Source: an uncultured Dermabacteraceae bacterium (GTDB taxonomy: Bacteria; Actinomycetota; Actinomycetes; Actinomycetales; Dermabacteraceae). Taken from it: a stretch of 64,000 nucleotides of DNA. Below, piece by piece: positions 24,407 to 33,350 of the stretch (position 1 is its first letter; each line of letters begins with the position of its first letter). Made by a program: the position numbers and the translations under genes. Under the pieces are notes generated by a model. The model was not told where the DNA came from. It saw nothing but the letters and a program-made list of their open reading frames with translations, and searched no databases. Where the stretch lies: NCBI GenBank assembly GCA_946223075.1, contig CAMILZ010000001.1, positions 233,259 through 297,258 on the forward strand. Reading direction: 5' to 3'.

Positions 24407-27087
24407 GAGGCGCGGTCGCGAAGCGCGGTGGTAATCGACTCGAGTGCGGCCGCCACGAGCGAAGGTTCGCCGCCGCCGCCCTGAGCGAGGTCGTCCTTGC
24501 CGCCTCCTCGACCGTTCATCGCGGCCGCGGCGTCACGCAAGAGCGCTCCGGCCTTGAGGCCCGCTTCGCGTGCCGCGGCGTTTGTGGCCACAACGAGGGC
24601 GGCGCGACCGTCGGACTCCCCGGCGAGCGCCACCACGCTCGGTTCTGACTCACCGAGCCGCGCGCGAAGATCCGTGGCGAGCGTGCGCAGGTCGCCAGCG
24701 GCGACGCCCTCACCAGCATCATGAGCAAGAACTCGAACGCCATCCACGAGAGTCGCGGACTCGACGAGCGAGTTTGCTTGCGCCTGGAGTTGCTGACCTC
24801 GCATCTGCTGGAGATTCTTCTCCATTTCCTTGACGCGCTTGGTGAGTGCCTGCACGCGCTCGGGTATGTCCTCGGCTCCGACCTTGAGGATTTCGGCGAG
24901 CTGGGACACGAGTGCGTGCTCCTTGGAATGGAACTTGTAGGCACTCTCACCCACGAGGGCGTCCACGCGACGCACACCGGAGCCGATCGACGACTCAGAA
25001 ACGAGCTGAACCGAGCCGAGGCTGCCCGTGATCGGAACGTGCGTGCCACCGCACAGTTCACGGGACCAATCGCCACCGATCGACACGACGCGCACGATAT
25101 CCCCGTACTTCTCGCCGAAGAGGGCCTGGGCGCCGAGTGCCTTCGCCTCGTCGATGGGCATTTGGGCGTCGGTAACCTCGAGGTTCTGCTGAAGCATCTG
25201 ATTGACCTTGCCCTCGACATGGGCAAGCGAGCTTTGAGGCACGGCCTGGCCGTAGCGGAAGTCGAAGCGCATGCGGCCCGGAGAGTTTTCCGAACCGGCC
25301 TGGGTGGCACCATCGCCGAGTTCTTCGCGAAGCGCCTGATGCACCATGTGGGTGGCGGTGTGAGCACGCGCAATGGCGCCGCGACGCTCGGTATCGATAC
25401 GCGCAATTCCCGCTTCACCAGTGCGCACGCTGCCTTCGATGAGGCGGCCGCGGTGCACGGAGAGGCCCTTGACGGGGGCCTGAACATCGTCAACTTCAAC
25501 GATGCCGCCACCCGCGAGGCTAATCGTGCCCTGGTCGGCGAGCTGTCCACCCATTTCCGCGTAGAACGGGGTGTCGGCGAGAACGATTTCGATATCGGCG
25601 GGAGCGCTGACCTGCTCGGTGAGCGCACCATTCACGAGGATTGAACCGACGGTGGTGGAGACCGTATCGTCCGTATACCCCACGAAGCGCGTCAGACCGT
25701 GCTCGTTCACGATGTCGTGGAACAGCGCGGTGTCGGTATGCCCGGCCTTCTTCGCCTGAGCGTCGGCTCGGGCACGCTCGCGCTGCTCCTGCATCGCCGC
25801 GCGGAATCCGGCTTCGTCGACGCGCAGGCCTGCCTCGTCGGCCATTTCGAGGGTGAGGTCGATCGGGAATCCGTAGGTGTCGTGAAGTGTGAAGGCGTCC
25901 TCGCCTGCAAGGAGGTCGGAGCCGCTCTTTTTGAGCTTGGTGCTCATGCCCTCGAAGATTTGTGTGCCGTGCGAAAGCGTGCGGCGGAAAGCATCCTCTT
26001 CCGTGTACAGAACATCCTCGATCGCGCCAAACTTCTCCTCGAGAACCGGGTACGAGGCCGCCATGGCGTTCTTCGAGACCGGGAGGAGCTCGGGCATCGC
26101 CTGCTTGTCAAAACCGAGAAGGCGCATCGAACGGACGGCGCGGCGGATAAGGCGGCGCATGACATAGCCGCGCCCCTCGTTCCCCGGGCGTACTCCATCC
26201 GAAGCGAGCATCATCGCGCTGCGGACGTGATCAGCAACGACGCGCATGCGAACGTCGGATTCTTCATCGCCGGTGCCGTAGCGGCGACCCGTGAGCTGCT
26301 CAGCATGAGCGATCACGGGGAAGACCTGATCGGTCTCGTACATGTTCTTCTTGCCCTGCAAAAGGTAGGCGAGGCGTTCCACGCCGAGGCCCGTATCGAT
26401 AGCTTTGCGGTCGAGCTCACCGAGAAGCGGGTAGTCCTTGCCGCTGCCCTCGCCGCGCATGAACTGATCGAACACGAGGTTCCAAATCTCAAGGTAGCGA
26501 TCGCCACCCGGATCCACGTTGCCGCCTTCGGCTTCCGGCCCGAACTCGGGTCCACGGTCGTAGTGCCACTCGGCACACGGGCCCGCGGGTCCCGGCTGGC
26601 CAGTCGACCAGAAGTTTTCTTCCTTCGGGAGTCGCACGATGTGTTTCGGATCGATGCCGATCACGCGAGTGAGGTGGTCAAACGCTTCCTTGTCGTTGTC
26701 CCACAGGGTGATCCACATGCGGTCACCCTCGAGGCCGTAGCCGCCATCCTCAACGCTGTTTGTGAGCAGCTCCCACGCGAAGTCGATCGCGCCTTCCTTG
26801 AAGTAATCGCCGAAGCTGAAGTTGCCCGCCATTTGGAAGAATGTGCCATGACGCGTGGTCTTGCCAACGTTGTCGATGTCATTTGTGCGAATGCACTTTT
26901 GCACGCTCGCGGCGCGCGGCCATGGCGCCTGATCGGTGCCCACAATGTAGGGAATGAACGGCACCATGCCGGCAACCGTGAAAAGGATCGAGGGATCCGA
27001 CGAGACGAGCGAATCGCTCGGGACGATCTCGTGATCCTTGTTTTTGAAGAAGTCGAGCCAGCGGCGTGACACCTCGGCTGTCTGCAT
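24403..27087 (-). CDS. alaS: alanyl-tRNA synthetase
   Basis: The 894-residue enzyme charges tRNA-Ala and edits mischarged Ser and Gly. Domains in order: class II catalytic core (MQTAEVSRRWLDFFKNKDHE, then MVPFIPYIVG), the tRNA-recognition helical domain, the editing domain with HTATH (about residue 575) and CGGTHV (about residue 675), and a C-terminal DHHA1/coiled-coil region. The ATG at 27087 has GGAAGGAAG upstream; the 16 codons before it in the open frame are not typical of AlaS. It is the first gene of its run; a terminator separates it from rpsD. Confidence 0.97.
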   Translation of the reverse strand: MQTAEVSRRWLDFFKNKDHEIVPSDSLVSSDPSILFTVAGMVPFIPYIVGTDQAPWPRAASVQKCIRTNDIDNVGKTTRHGTFFQMAGNFSFGDYFKEGAIDFAWELLTNSVEDGGYGLEGDRMWITLWDNDKEAFDHLTRVIGIDPKHIVRLPKEENFWSTGQPGPAGPCAEWHYDRGPEFGPEAEGGNVDPGGDRYLEIWNLVFDQFMRGEGSGKDYPLLGELDRKAIDTGLGVERLAYLLQGKKNMYETDQVFPVIAHAEQLTGRRYGTGDEESDVRMRVVADHVRSAMMLASDGVRPGNEGRGYVMRRLIRRAVRSMRLLGFDKQAMPELLPVSKNAMAASYPVLEEKFGAIEDVLYTEEDAFRRTLSHGTQIFEGMSTKLKKSGSDLLAGEDAFTLHDTYGFPIDLTLEMADEAGLRVDEAGFRAAMQEQRERARADAQAKKAGHTDTALFHDIVNEHGLTRFVGYTDDTVSTTVGSILVNGALTEQVSAPADIEIVLADTPFYAEMGGQLADQGTISLAGGGIVEVDDVQAPVKGLSVHRGRLIEGSVRTGEAGIARIDTERRGAIARAHTATHMVHQALREELGDGATQAGSENSPGRMRFDFRYGQAVPQSSLAHVEGKVNQMLQQNLEVTDAQMPIDEAKALGAQALFGEKYGDIVRVVSIGGDWSRELCGGTHVPITGSLGSVQLVSESSIGSGVRRVDALVGESAYKFHSKEHALVSQLAEILKVGAEDIPERVQALTKRVKEMEKNLQQMRGQQLQAQANSLVESATLVDGVRVLAHDAGEGVAAGDLRTLATDLRARLGESEPSVVALAGESDGRAALVVATNAAAREAGLKAGALLRDAAAAMNGRGGGKDDLAQGGGGEPSLVAAALESITTALRDRAS

Positions 27088-27149
27088 AGATTCTTCCTTC
27101 CCTAAGCCCTCTCGGGCACGGACTGGGCTGGGCATTTAATAACAAACGA

Positions 27150-27184
27150 CCCCGACCAAGTGTACGTTCTCGTACTGGTCGGGG
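27150..27184 (-). terminator. rho-independent terminator of rpsD
   Basis: CCCCGACCA (27150-27158) pairs with TGGTCGGGG (27176-27184). On the minus strand the stem is followed by TCGTTTGTTATTAAAT. It lies 42 bases beyond the rpsD stop and upstream of alaS. Confidence 0.8.
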
Positions 27185-27225
27185 CCGCCTGACACGAAGG
27201 CCGTGAGGCCTCCTTCATAAAGAAA

Positions 27226-27849
27226 TCAGCGAGCGTAGTACTCGACGACGAGCGCGACGTCGCAGGTCACGGGGACCTCGGAGCGCTTCGGGCGAGAAAC
27301 GAGCTGAGCCTTGAGTTCCTCGAGCTGGACCGAGAGGTACGAGGGGACCGACGCCTGAACATCGGAGTTCGAACCCTCAGCGGCATCCGCGAAAGCCTCG
27401 AGAGTCTGCGACTTCGGCTTGACCTGGATGGTCTGGCCGGGCTTAACGCGGTACGAGGGGATGTTGACGATCTCGCCATCCACGAGAACGTGGCGGTGCG
27501 AGACGAACTGGCGAGCCTGAAGGATCGTGCGAGCGAAGCCCGCGCGAAGAACGAGCGCGTCGAGGCGAGTCTCGAGGAGCTCGACCATCGACTCACCGGT
27601 CAGACCCGGAAGCTTCTTGGCCTCAACGTAGGCGCGGTGAAGCTGCTTCTCGCGAAGCTGGTACTGAGCGCGCAGGCGCTGCTTCTCGGTCAGACGAACC
27701 GCGTAGTCCGAGTTCGAACGGCGGCCACGACCGTGCTGGCCCGGCGGGTAAGGGCGCTTCTCGAAGTACTTGACGGCCTTCGGGGTAAGCGCAATACCGA
27801 GCGCACGCGAAAGGCGTGCGGTACGACGTGCTTTGGTGACACTGGTCAC
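27226..27849 (-). CDS. rpsD: 30S ribosomal protein S4
   Basis: The 207-residue primary 16S rRNA-binding protein. It has the N-terminal region SRALGIALTPKAVKYFEKRP without zinc-binding cysteines (the C-minus form), the S4 RNA-binding domain around LDALVLRAGFARTILQARQF and VSHRHVLVDGEIVN, and the usual end VALVVEYYAR. It stands alone, as is usual when rpsD is not in the alpha operon. The 140-base leader upstream could hold control elements; I see no clear motif. Confidence 0.97.
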   Translation of the reverse strand: MTSVTKARRTARLSRALGIALTPKAVKYFEKRPYPPGQHGRGRRSNSDYAVRLTEKQRLRAQYQLREKQLHRAYVEAKKLPGLTGESMVELLETRLDALVLRAGFARTILQARQFVSHRHVLVDGEIVNIPSYRVKPGQTIQVKPKSQTLEAFADAAEGSNSDVQASVPSYLSVQLEELKAQLVSRPKRSEVPVTCDVALVVEYYAR

Positions 27850-27989
27850 GTAGGTTACCTCAATTTCGATGCGATGAATCCATTTGGCAGCCGCGGATTC
27901 AGCGCAAAACTTTACCGTGTCGAAGGCTGCGCCTCAAGTGATGTGGGCGCTTGAGTGCAGCGCGCCGCTGTGGGATCGCTCACCGCGCG

Positions 27990-29378
27990 TTAGCCGTCGG
28001 AACCCGCTTCGTGACCAGTTCCACGGGTGAGCGAACGCAGAATCGCGAGGGAGCTCTTCACGCGCCCCTCGAATCCTCGATCGGTCGGCTCGTAGTAGTT
28101 GACACCCACGAGGTCATCGGGTGCGTATTGCTGACGCGCCACGCCTCGCGGTTCATCGTGGGCATAGACGTACCCAACACCGTGGCCGAGCTTCTGCGCT
28201 CCCTTGTAGTGGCCGTCGCGCAGATGCGGGGGAACCGAACGCCCCTTGCCGTGGCGGACGTCGTCGATGGCGCGATTGATGCCCGCATAGCTCGCGTTGG
28301 ACTTCGGCGCCGTCGCGATGTGCACGACCGCTTGCGCGAGGGGAATGCGCCCTTCGGGCATGCCGATCATCTGCACGGCCTGCATCGCTGCGACGGCGAC
28401 CTGGAGCGCGGAGGGGTCCGCCATGCCCACCTCTTCGCTCGCGGCGATCACGACACGTCGCGCAATGAAGCGAGGGTCTTCACCCGATTCGATCATGCGT
28501 GCGAGGTAGTGCAGCGCCGCATCGGGGTCACTCCCCCGCATGGACTTGATGAAGGCGCTCACGACGTCGTAGTGCTGATCGCCCTCACGGTCATACGTGA
28601 GCATCGAGCGGTTGATCGCGTGAGCGAGGATGTCGCCCGTAATGCGTTTTTCCGGAGTTTTGAGTGCCGAGGCAGCGGCCGCTTCGAGGGCTGTGAGCGA
28701 CTTTCGCGCATCGCCCCCGCTCAGCCGCACGAGCGCCTCACGCGCATCCTCGTCGAGATCAACCGCACCCCCGAGCCCGCGCTCCTCGGTCAGTGCGCGG
28801 GTAATGAGGACATCGATCTCCTCGGGCCCGAGTGAATCGAGGGTGAGAACGATCGAACGGGAAATGAGCGGCGTAATGATCGAGAAGTAGGGATTTTCAG
28901 TCGTTGCGGCGATCAGCGTCACCCAGCGATTTTCGACCGACGGCAAAAGGGCATCCTGTTGCGATTTATTGAAGCGATGCACCTCGTCGACGAAGAGGAT
29001 CGTTTCGCGGCCGGTTGTGCGAAGACGCGAACGCGCGGCATCCACCACCGCGCGAATATCCTTGACACCCGCGAGAACGGCCGAGACCTCCACAAACTCA
29101 CGGTCACCTTCACGCGCAACGGAGTAGGCCATGGTCGTCTTCCCGGTACCCGGCGGCCCCCACAGAATGATCGAGCTCGGGGCGGTGTGGGAATCGTCTT
29201 CTCCCACGAGTCTGAACAGCGGGGAACCATCAGCGAGAGCGTTCTTTTGGCCGACGATTTCCTCGAGAGAACGCGGTCTCATGCGGGCCGCGAGCGGAGC
29301 GCGGTGATCGACGTTGCGGTCCGCGAGAGTCTTCGGTGCGTCGACACCGGGTTTGAGAGAAAAGAGGTCGTCTTTCAC
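27990..29378 (-). CDS. rarA: replication-associated recombination protein RarA (MgsA)
   Basis: An AAA+ ATPase related to clamp loaders that acts at stalled replication forks. The 462-residue protein has Walker A WGPPGTGKTTMAY (about residues 60-72), Walker B TILFVDEVHRFNKSQQDALL, sensor TTENPYFSIITPLISRS and the C-terminal tetramerisation domain (KGARKLGHG-like YKGAQKLGHGVGYVYAHDEP). The GTG at 29378 is chosen as the homology start (VKDDLFSLKPG); its ribosome site is weak and may be coupled to the upstream gene, which ends 4 bases before. Confidence 0.94.
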   Translation of the reverse strand: MKDDLFSLKPGVDAPKTLADRNVDHRAPLAARMRPRSLEEIVGQKNALADGSPLFRLVGEDDSHTAPSSIILWGPPGTGKTTMAYSVAREGDREFVEVSAVLAGVKDIRAVVDAARSRLRTTGRETILFVDEVHRFNKSQQDALLPSVENRWVTLIAATTENPYFSIITPLISRSIVLTLDSLGPEEIDVLITRALTEERGLGGAVDLDEDAREALVRLSGGDARKSLTALEAAAASALKTPEKRITGDILAHAINRSMLTYDREGDQHYDVVSAFIKSMRGSDPDAALHYLARMIESGEDPRFIARRVVIAASEEVGMADPSALQVAVAAMQAVQMIGMPEGRIPLAQAVVHIATAPKSNASYAGINRAIDDVRHGKGRSVPPHLRDGHYKGAQKLGHGVGYVYAHDEPRGVARQQYAPDDLVGVNYYEPTDRGFEGRVKSSLAILRSLTRGTGHEAGSDG

Positions 29379-29382
29379 GGCT

Positions 29383-29826
29383 CTAGCGTAACGAGCCGCG
29401 TCCAGATTCGCGGCGCCGCGTGAGAAGAACGGAGATACCCGCCACGAGAGGAAGGACGAGCGGCACGTACCCGTATCCCTCACCGAAATGCGACCACACC
29501 GTGGCCTTGGGGAACCACTCGGGCTTCGCAAAGCTCAACGCCCCTACGACAAGCACGCCCACGAGTTCAACGCCCACCAGGCTCAAAATCGCACCCCAGT
29601 GCGGGACCTTCTTCATGAGGAGCACGGCAATTGCGACGTAAGTCAGTGCCGCGACGATGCTGAGAGAGAAGGCGAACGGCGCCTCAGAAAAGTCGCGGAT
29701 GGATTGCACAAGTGCCCGGGCCGTGGCCGAAACGGCGAAGACGCCGTACACCACGAAAAGGGCAGTGCGGAATCCTCGAGAGCCCTGGGGCGCTTCGTGC
29801 GCATGCGGCGAGTGTGCTCCCCTCAC
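29383..29826 (-). CDS. small polytopic membrane protein, unknown function
   Basis: A 147-residue protein with a polar N-terminus and four hydrophobic segments (around FRTALFVVYGVFAVSATARA, FSLSIVAALTYVAIAVLLM, WGAILSLVGVELVGVLVVGA and YVPLVLPLVAGISVLL). The GTG at 29826 overlaps the stop of the next upstream gene (GTGA). I do not recognise a named family. It is probably co-transcribed with rarA and the other membrane protein. A short ATV/HFGEGYGYVP stretch between helices 3 and 4 is the most distinctive part. Confidence 0.7.
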   Translation of the reverse strand: MRGAHSPHAHEAPQGSRGFRTALFVVYGVFAVSATARALVQSIRDFSEAPFAFSLSIVAALTYVAIAVLLMKKVPHWGAILSLVGVELVGVLVVGALSFAKPEWFPKATVWSHFGEGYGYVPLVLPLVAGISVLLTRRRESGRGSLR

Positions 29827-30170
29827 CGGCCGAACCCCGCGGGCCAAATTTGAGGAAGGCGGTACGCAAGAAATACGCACGTGAGTGCGATCGCGGCAAT
29901 GGCGAAGGACCCCCAACGGGTGCGTTCAAGAAAGGAGATATAGACCCCGGCAATCGGCAGCGCGACGCCGGTCGCGACGTAGCCCCAAAAGACCACGCCG
30001 TCGGCAGGCCCCGCGGGCGCGAGCACCCATGCGAACGCGCCTATGAGCCACACGAGCGCGAGAAAAAGGGAGGCGCCCATGAGCACGAGATCCGCGGCGA
30101 GGTCCTTGATCACGTAGTACGCGCCGAGCGCGGCGACGAGCGCCGCGACGATGAACAAAACGACCAGCAT
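29823..30170 (-). CDS. small polytopic membrane protein, unknown function
   Basis: A 115-residue protein starting at the ATG at 30170, with GGGAG upstream at a suitable distance. It has four hydrophobic segments (MLVVLFIVAALVAALGAYY, LVLMGASLFLALVWLIGAFA, GYVATGVALPIAGVYISFL and FAIAAIALTCVFLAY). No named family is recognised. It overlaps the next membrane-protein gene by 4 bases, which suggests the two small proteins work together. It diverges from pepA. Confidence 0.65.
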   Translation of the reverse strand: MLVVLFIVAALVAALGAYYVIKDLAADLVLMGASLFLALVWLIGAFAWVLAPAGPADGVVFWGYVATGVALPIAGVYISFLERTRWGSFAIAAIALTCVFLAYRLPQIWPAGFGR

Positions 30171-30205
30171 GCGCCCACTCCCACCTCGAACTCGAATGAC
30201 TCCCC

Positions 30206-30211
30206 TACGAT
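30206..30211 (+). promoter_or_regulatory. -10 element of pepA, suggesting a leaderless transcript
   Basis: TACGAT at 30206-30211 is followed by six bases and then the pepA ATG. A -10 box normally places the start site 6-8 bases downstream, that is on or next to the ATG. There is no Shine-Dalgarno sequence before this ATG. No clear -35 is visible. Confidence 0.45.
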
Positions 30212-30217
30212 AAACGC

Positions 30218-31687
30218 ATGGCACATATAACTTTGAGCATCAGCAACGTTGATTCGATCACGACCGATGTGCTCGTGGTCCCCCTCCTCAAGGGCAAGGA
30301 TTCCGCACCGGCGACCCCCGCGGGCCTGCCCTCTCTCGAAGACTCCTTCGCCGCGGTCAAGGCCGACGGCGCCAAGGGCGCACTCACCACCATCCCCGCC
30401 CCTTCGGGCTACAAGGCGCGCGCCATTGTTGGCGTCGGCCTCGGCACCGACGCACTCGAAGATGTCACGAGCGAAGACGTACGCTACGCCTTCGGCTCGG
30501 CCTCGCGCACTCTGACCGGCCACACGAGCATCGCGCTCGCCTTCCCCGCAGCCTCGGAAAGCCACATCGCGGCAGCACTCGAAGGCGCAGCGCTTGGTGC
30601 GTACGCCTACGTTCCCTACAAGAGCGATCTCAAGGACGAGCAAAAGCCCGTCGAAGAGATCACTCTGGTCGTGGCCGACAAGAACGAACTCAAGGCCCTC
30701 GAAGGCGCCGCGGATCGCGCAGAAAAGCTCGCTCGAGGCGTGCACATCGTCCGCGACCTCGTCAATACCCCGCCGAACCTCCTCTACCCGGAATCCTTCG
30801 CTCAGCGTGCAAAGGACCTCACGAAGAAGCTCCCCGTGAGCGTCGAGGTTCTCGATGAGAAGGACCTTGCCGACGGCGGCTACGGCGGCATCGTGGGCGT
30901 AGGTCAGGGCTCGACCCGCCCGCCGCGCCTCGTCAAGCTGACCTACGCGCCGAAGCGCGCGAAGCGCCACGTGGCCTTCGTGGGCAAGGGCATCACCTTC
31001 GATTCGGGCGGCATTTCCCTCAAGCCCGGCGCAGGCATGGATGAGATGACCATGGACATGGGCGGCGCCGCGACCGTGCTCGCGACGACTCTCACCGCCG
31101 CGGCGCTCGAACTCGAGGTGAAGGTCACGACCTTCCTCGCGCTCGCGGAAAACCTCCCCGGCGGCGGCGCGCAGCGCCCCGGTGACGTCGTCACGATGCG
31201 CAACGGTAAGACCGTCGAGGTACTGAACACCGATGCCGAGGGCCGCATGGTCATGGCGGATGCTCTCGTTGACGCCTCGGCACTCGAACCGGATCTTCTG
31301 ATCGACGTCGCCACCCTCACGGGCGCCGCGATCGTTGCACTCGGTAACCGCACCGCCGGTGTCATGGGCATCGACGAGGCACGCGACGAGGTGTGGGAAG
31401 CCTCGAAGGCTGCGGGCGAGCCCATGTGGCCTCTGCCCTTCCCCGCGGAGCTCCGCGAAGGTCTGAATGGTCGCGTTGCCGACCTCAGCAACATCGGCGA
31501 ACGCCCCGGTGGCGCGCTGAGCGCCGGGATCTTCCTCAAAGAATTCGTCGGTGAAACCAAGTGGGCGCACGTGGATATCGCGGGGCCTGCCTTTACGCAA
31601 AAGCCGTTCGGCTACAACAACATCGGTGGCACCGGCATGAGCATGCGCACCCTCGTCGAGGTTGTTGAACGCGAAGCTGCCAAGTAA
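30218..31687 (+). CDS. pepA: leucyl aminopeptidase (M17)
   Basis: A 489-residue cytosolic two-metal aminopeptidase that releases N-terminal residues from peptides. The N-terminal domain (about 1-165) is variable, and the C-terminal catalytic domain holds the metal and catalytic residues in FVGKGITFDSGGISLKPGAG, MDMGGAATVL and the signature NTDAEGRMVMADAL. The C-terminal WAHVDIAGPAF is conserved. The gene appears to be translated from a leaderless message. A hairpin at 31721-31772 follows. Confidence 0.96.
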   Translation: MAHITLSISNVDSITTDVLVVPLLKGKDSAPATPAGLPSLEDSFAAVKADGAKGALTTIPAPSGYKARAIVGVGLGTDALEDVTSEDVRYAFGSASRTLTGHTSIALAFPAASESHIAAALEGAALGAYAYVPYKSDLKDEQKPVEEITLVVADKNELKALEGAADRAEKLARGVHIVRDLVNTPPNLLYPESFAQRAKDLTKKLPVSVEVLDEKDLADGGYGGIVGVGQGSTRPPRLVKLTYAPKRAKRHVAFVGKGITFDSGGISLKPGAGMDEMTMDMGGAATVLATTLTAAALELEVKVTTFLALAENLPGGGAQRPGDVVTMRNGKTVEVLNTDAEGRMVMADALVDASALEPDLLIDVATLTGAAIVALGNRTAGVMGIDEARDEVWEASKAAGEPMWPLPFPAELREGLNGRVADLSNIGERPGGALSAGIFLKEFVGETKWAHVDIAGPAFTQKPFGYNNIGGTGMSMRTLVEVVEREAAK

Positions 31688-31720
31688 AAAGTGTTGCGCG
31701 ATTCTCGCGCGTCAACCGTC

Positions 31721-31772
31721 GGAAAGCCCCTGCTTTCGCCCAGTTCACGAAGGGCTGAGGTGGGGGCTTTCC
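31721..31772 (+). terminator. hairpin terminator after pepA
   Basis: GGAAAGCCCC (31721-31730) pairs with GGGGCTTTCC (31763-31772); inner bases also pair in part. It lies 34 bases after the pepA stop and upstream of the lpdA promoter. No T run follows. Confidence 0.6.
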
Positions 31773-31824
31773 CACACTCTCACCCTCGCTCGCGCGAGCC
31801 ACGGCAACATCCAGGCGGTTCCCT

Positions 31825-31833
31825 TACGATAAT
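31825..31833 (+). promoter_or_regulatory. probable -10 region of the lpdA-sucB promoter
   Basis: TACGATAAT at 31825-31833 contains GATAAT, a five-of-six match to the consensus. It lies about 90 bases upstream of the lpdA GTG in non-coding DNA downstream of the pepA terminator. The -35 is not obvious. Confidence 0.45.
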
Positions 31834-31922
31834 GGGCGTGCATGCCGCCCCGGCTGGCTTAGCGTTCGAGGCCGGGACCTTCGGCGACATGACCCCAATC
31901 CTCAACAGTTAGGGAGCTGAAC

Positions 31923-33332
31923 GTGGCGGATACCTCCACAGACCAGAAGTTCGACATCGTGATTCTGGGAGGTGGCAGCGGCGGCTACGCGGCCGCGCTG
32001 CGCGCCACCCAGCTCGGCAAGAGCGTCGCCCTCGTCGAGAAGGACAAGCTCGGCGGTACGTGCCTTCACCGTGGTTGCGTGCCCACGAAGGCGCTGCTCC
32101 ACGTTGGCGAGATTGCTGACACTCCGGCCGAAGCCAAGGCCGTGGGCATCGAGATGACCGCTTCCGCGGTCAACACCGAAAAGATGCTCGATTTCAAGAA
32201 CAAAATCATCGGCCGCCTCTACAAGGGTCTTCAGGGCCTCGTGGGCGCTTCCGGAACGACCATCGTGAACGGTTTCGGCCGCCTCACGGGCAAGAACACG
32301 GTCGAGGTCGAGGCTGAAGACGGCTCGAAGCAGACCCTCACCGGCGAGAACATCATTCTCGCTTCGGGCTCGTTCTCGAAGACCCTCCCCGGTCTCGAGC
32401 TCGGTGGCCGCATCATCGACTCCGAGGTGGCGCTTCAGCTTCCCGAGGTGCCGAAGAACCCCATCATTCTCGGTGGCGGTGTGATCGGCGTGGAGTTCGC
32501 TTCCGTGTGGAAGTCGCTCGGCGCTGAATCGGTCACGATCATCGAAGGTCTCCCCCACCTCGTGGCGAACGAGGACGAGGCGATCTCGAAGAACCTTGAG
32601 CGCGCATTCAAGAAGCGCAAGATCGCCTACTCGCTTGGCGTGTTCTTCGAGAAGGCCGAGCAGACCGAGTCGGGAGTGAAGGTGACGCTCGCGAATGGCA
32701 AGACCTACGAGGGTGACTACCTCCTCGTTGCCGTTGGCCGCGGGCCGCAGACCAAGGGCCTCGGTTACGAAGAACAGGGCATCGAGATGGATCGCGGCTT
32801 CGTGCTCGCGAACAAAGAAACTCTCGAAACGAACGTTCCCGGAATTTACGCCGTCGGCGACATCGTTCCCGGCCTCCAGCTCGCACACCGCGGCTTCCAG
32901 CAGGGCATTTTCGTTGCCGAGCAGATCGCGGGCATGAATCCTCAGCCGATCGACGAATCGGGCATCCCGCGCGTGACCTACTGCGAACCGAACATCGGCT
33001 CGGTTGGTCTCACGGAGAAGCAGGCCAAGGAGAAGTTCGGCGAGGAGAACGTCGCCACCTACGACTACAACCTCGGCGGTAACGGCAAGTCGCAGATTCT
33101 CGGCACCCAGGGTTTCGTCAAGCTCGTGCGCGAGAAGGACGGCCCGATCGTCGGTGTCCACATGATCGGTGCGCGCCTTTCGGAGCAGATCGGCGAGGCA
33201 CAGCTCATCGTCAACTGGGAGGCGGAGCCCGAGGATGTTGCTTCGCTCATCCACGCGCACCCCACCCAGAACGAGGCGATGGGCGAGGCTGCACTCGCTC
33301 TCGCCGGCAAGCCCCTCCACGCCCACGCCTGA
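31923..33332 (+). CDS. lpdA: dihydrolipoyl dehydrogenase (E3)
   Basis: FAD enzyme that re-oxidises the lipoyl groups of the 2-oxoacid dehydrogenase complexes, passing electrons to NAD+. The 469-residue protein has the FAD-binding VILGGGSGGYAAALRATQLG, the redox disulfide GGTCLHRGCVPTK (Cys about 46 and 51), the NAD-binding IILGGGVIGVEFASVW and the C-terminal catalytic His-Glu pair in HAHPTQNEAM. The GTG at 31923 has AGGGAGCTG upstream. Eighteen bases separate it from the E2 gene, so the two are co-transcribed. Confidence 0.96.
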   Translation: MADTSTDQKFDIVILGGGSGGYAAALRATQLGKSVALVEKDKLGGTCLHRGCVPTKALLHVGEIADTPAEAKAVGIEMTASAVNTEKMLDFKNKIIGRLYKGLQGLVGASGTTIVNGFGRLTGKNTVEVEAEDGSKQTLTGENIILASGSFSKTLPGLELGGRIIDSEVALQLPEVPKNPIILGGGVIGVEFASVWKSLGAESVTIIEGLPHLVANEDEAISKNLERAFKKRKIAYSLGVFFEKAEQTESGVKVTLANGKTYEGDYLLVAVGRGPQTKGLGYEEQGIEMDRGFVLANKETLETNVPGIYAVGDIVPGLQLAHRGFQQGIFVAEQIAGMNPQPIDESGIPRVTYCEPNIGSVGLTEKQAKEKFGEENVATYDYNLGGNGKSQILGTQGFVKLVREKDGPIVGVHMIGARLSEQIGEAQLIVNWEAEPEDVASLIHAHPTQNEAMGEAALALAGKPLHAHA

Positions 33333-33350
33333 TCACGAGGAGATATTCAG

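Noticed and set aside
30110..31600. 496-codon open frame on the minus strand
   Set aside because: Antisense shadow of pepA; no recognisable motif, and pepA has all its catalytic residues.
31902..33326. 474-codon open frame on the minus strand
   Set aside because: Antisense shadow of lpdA.
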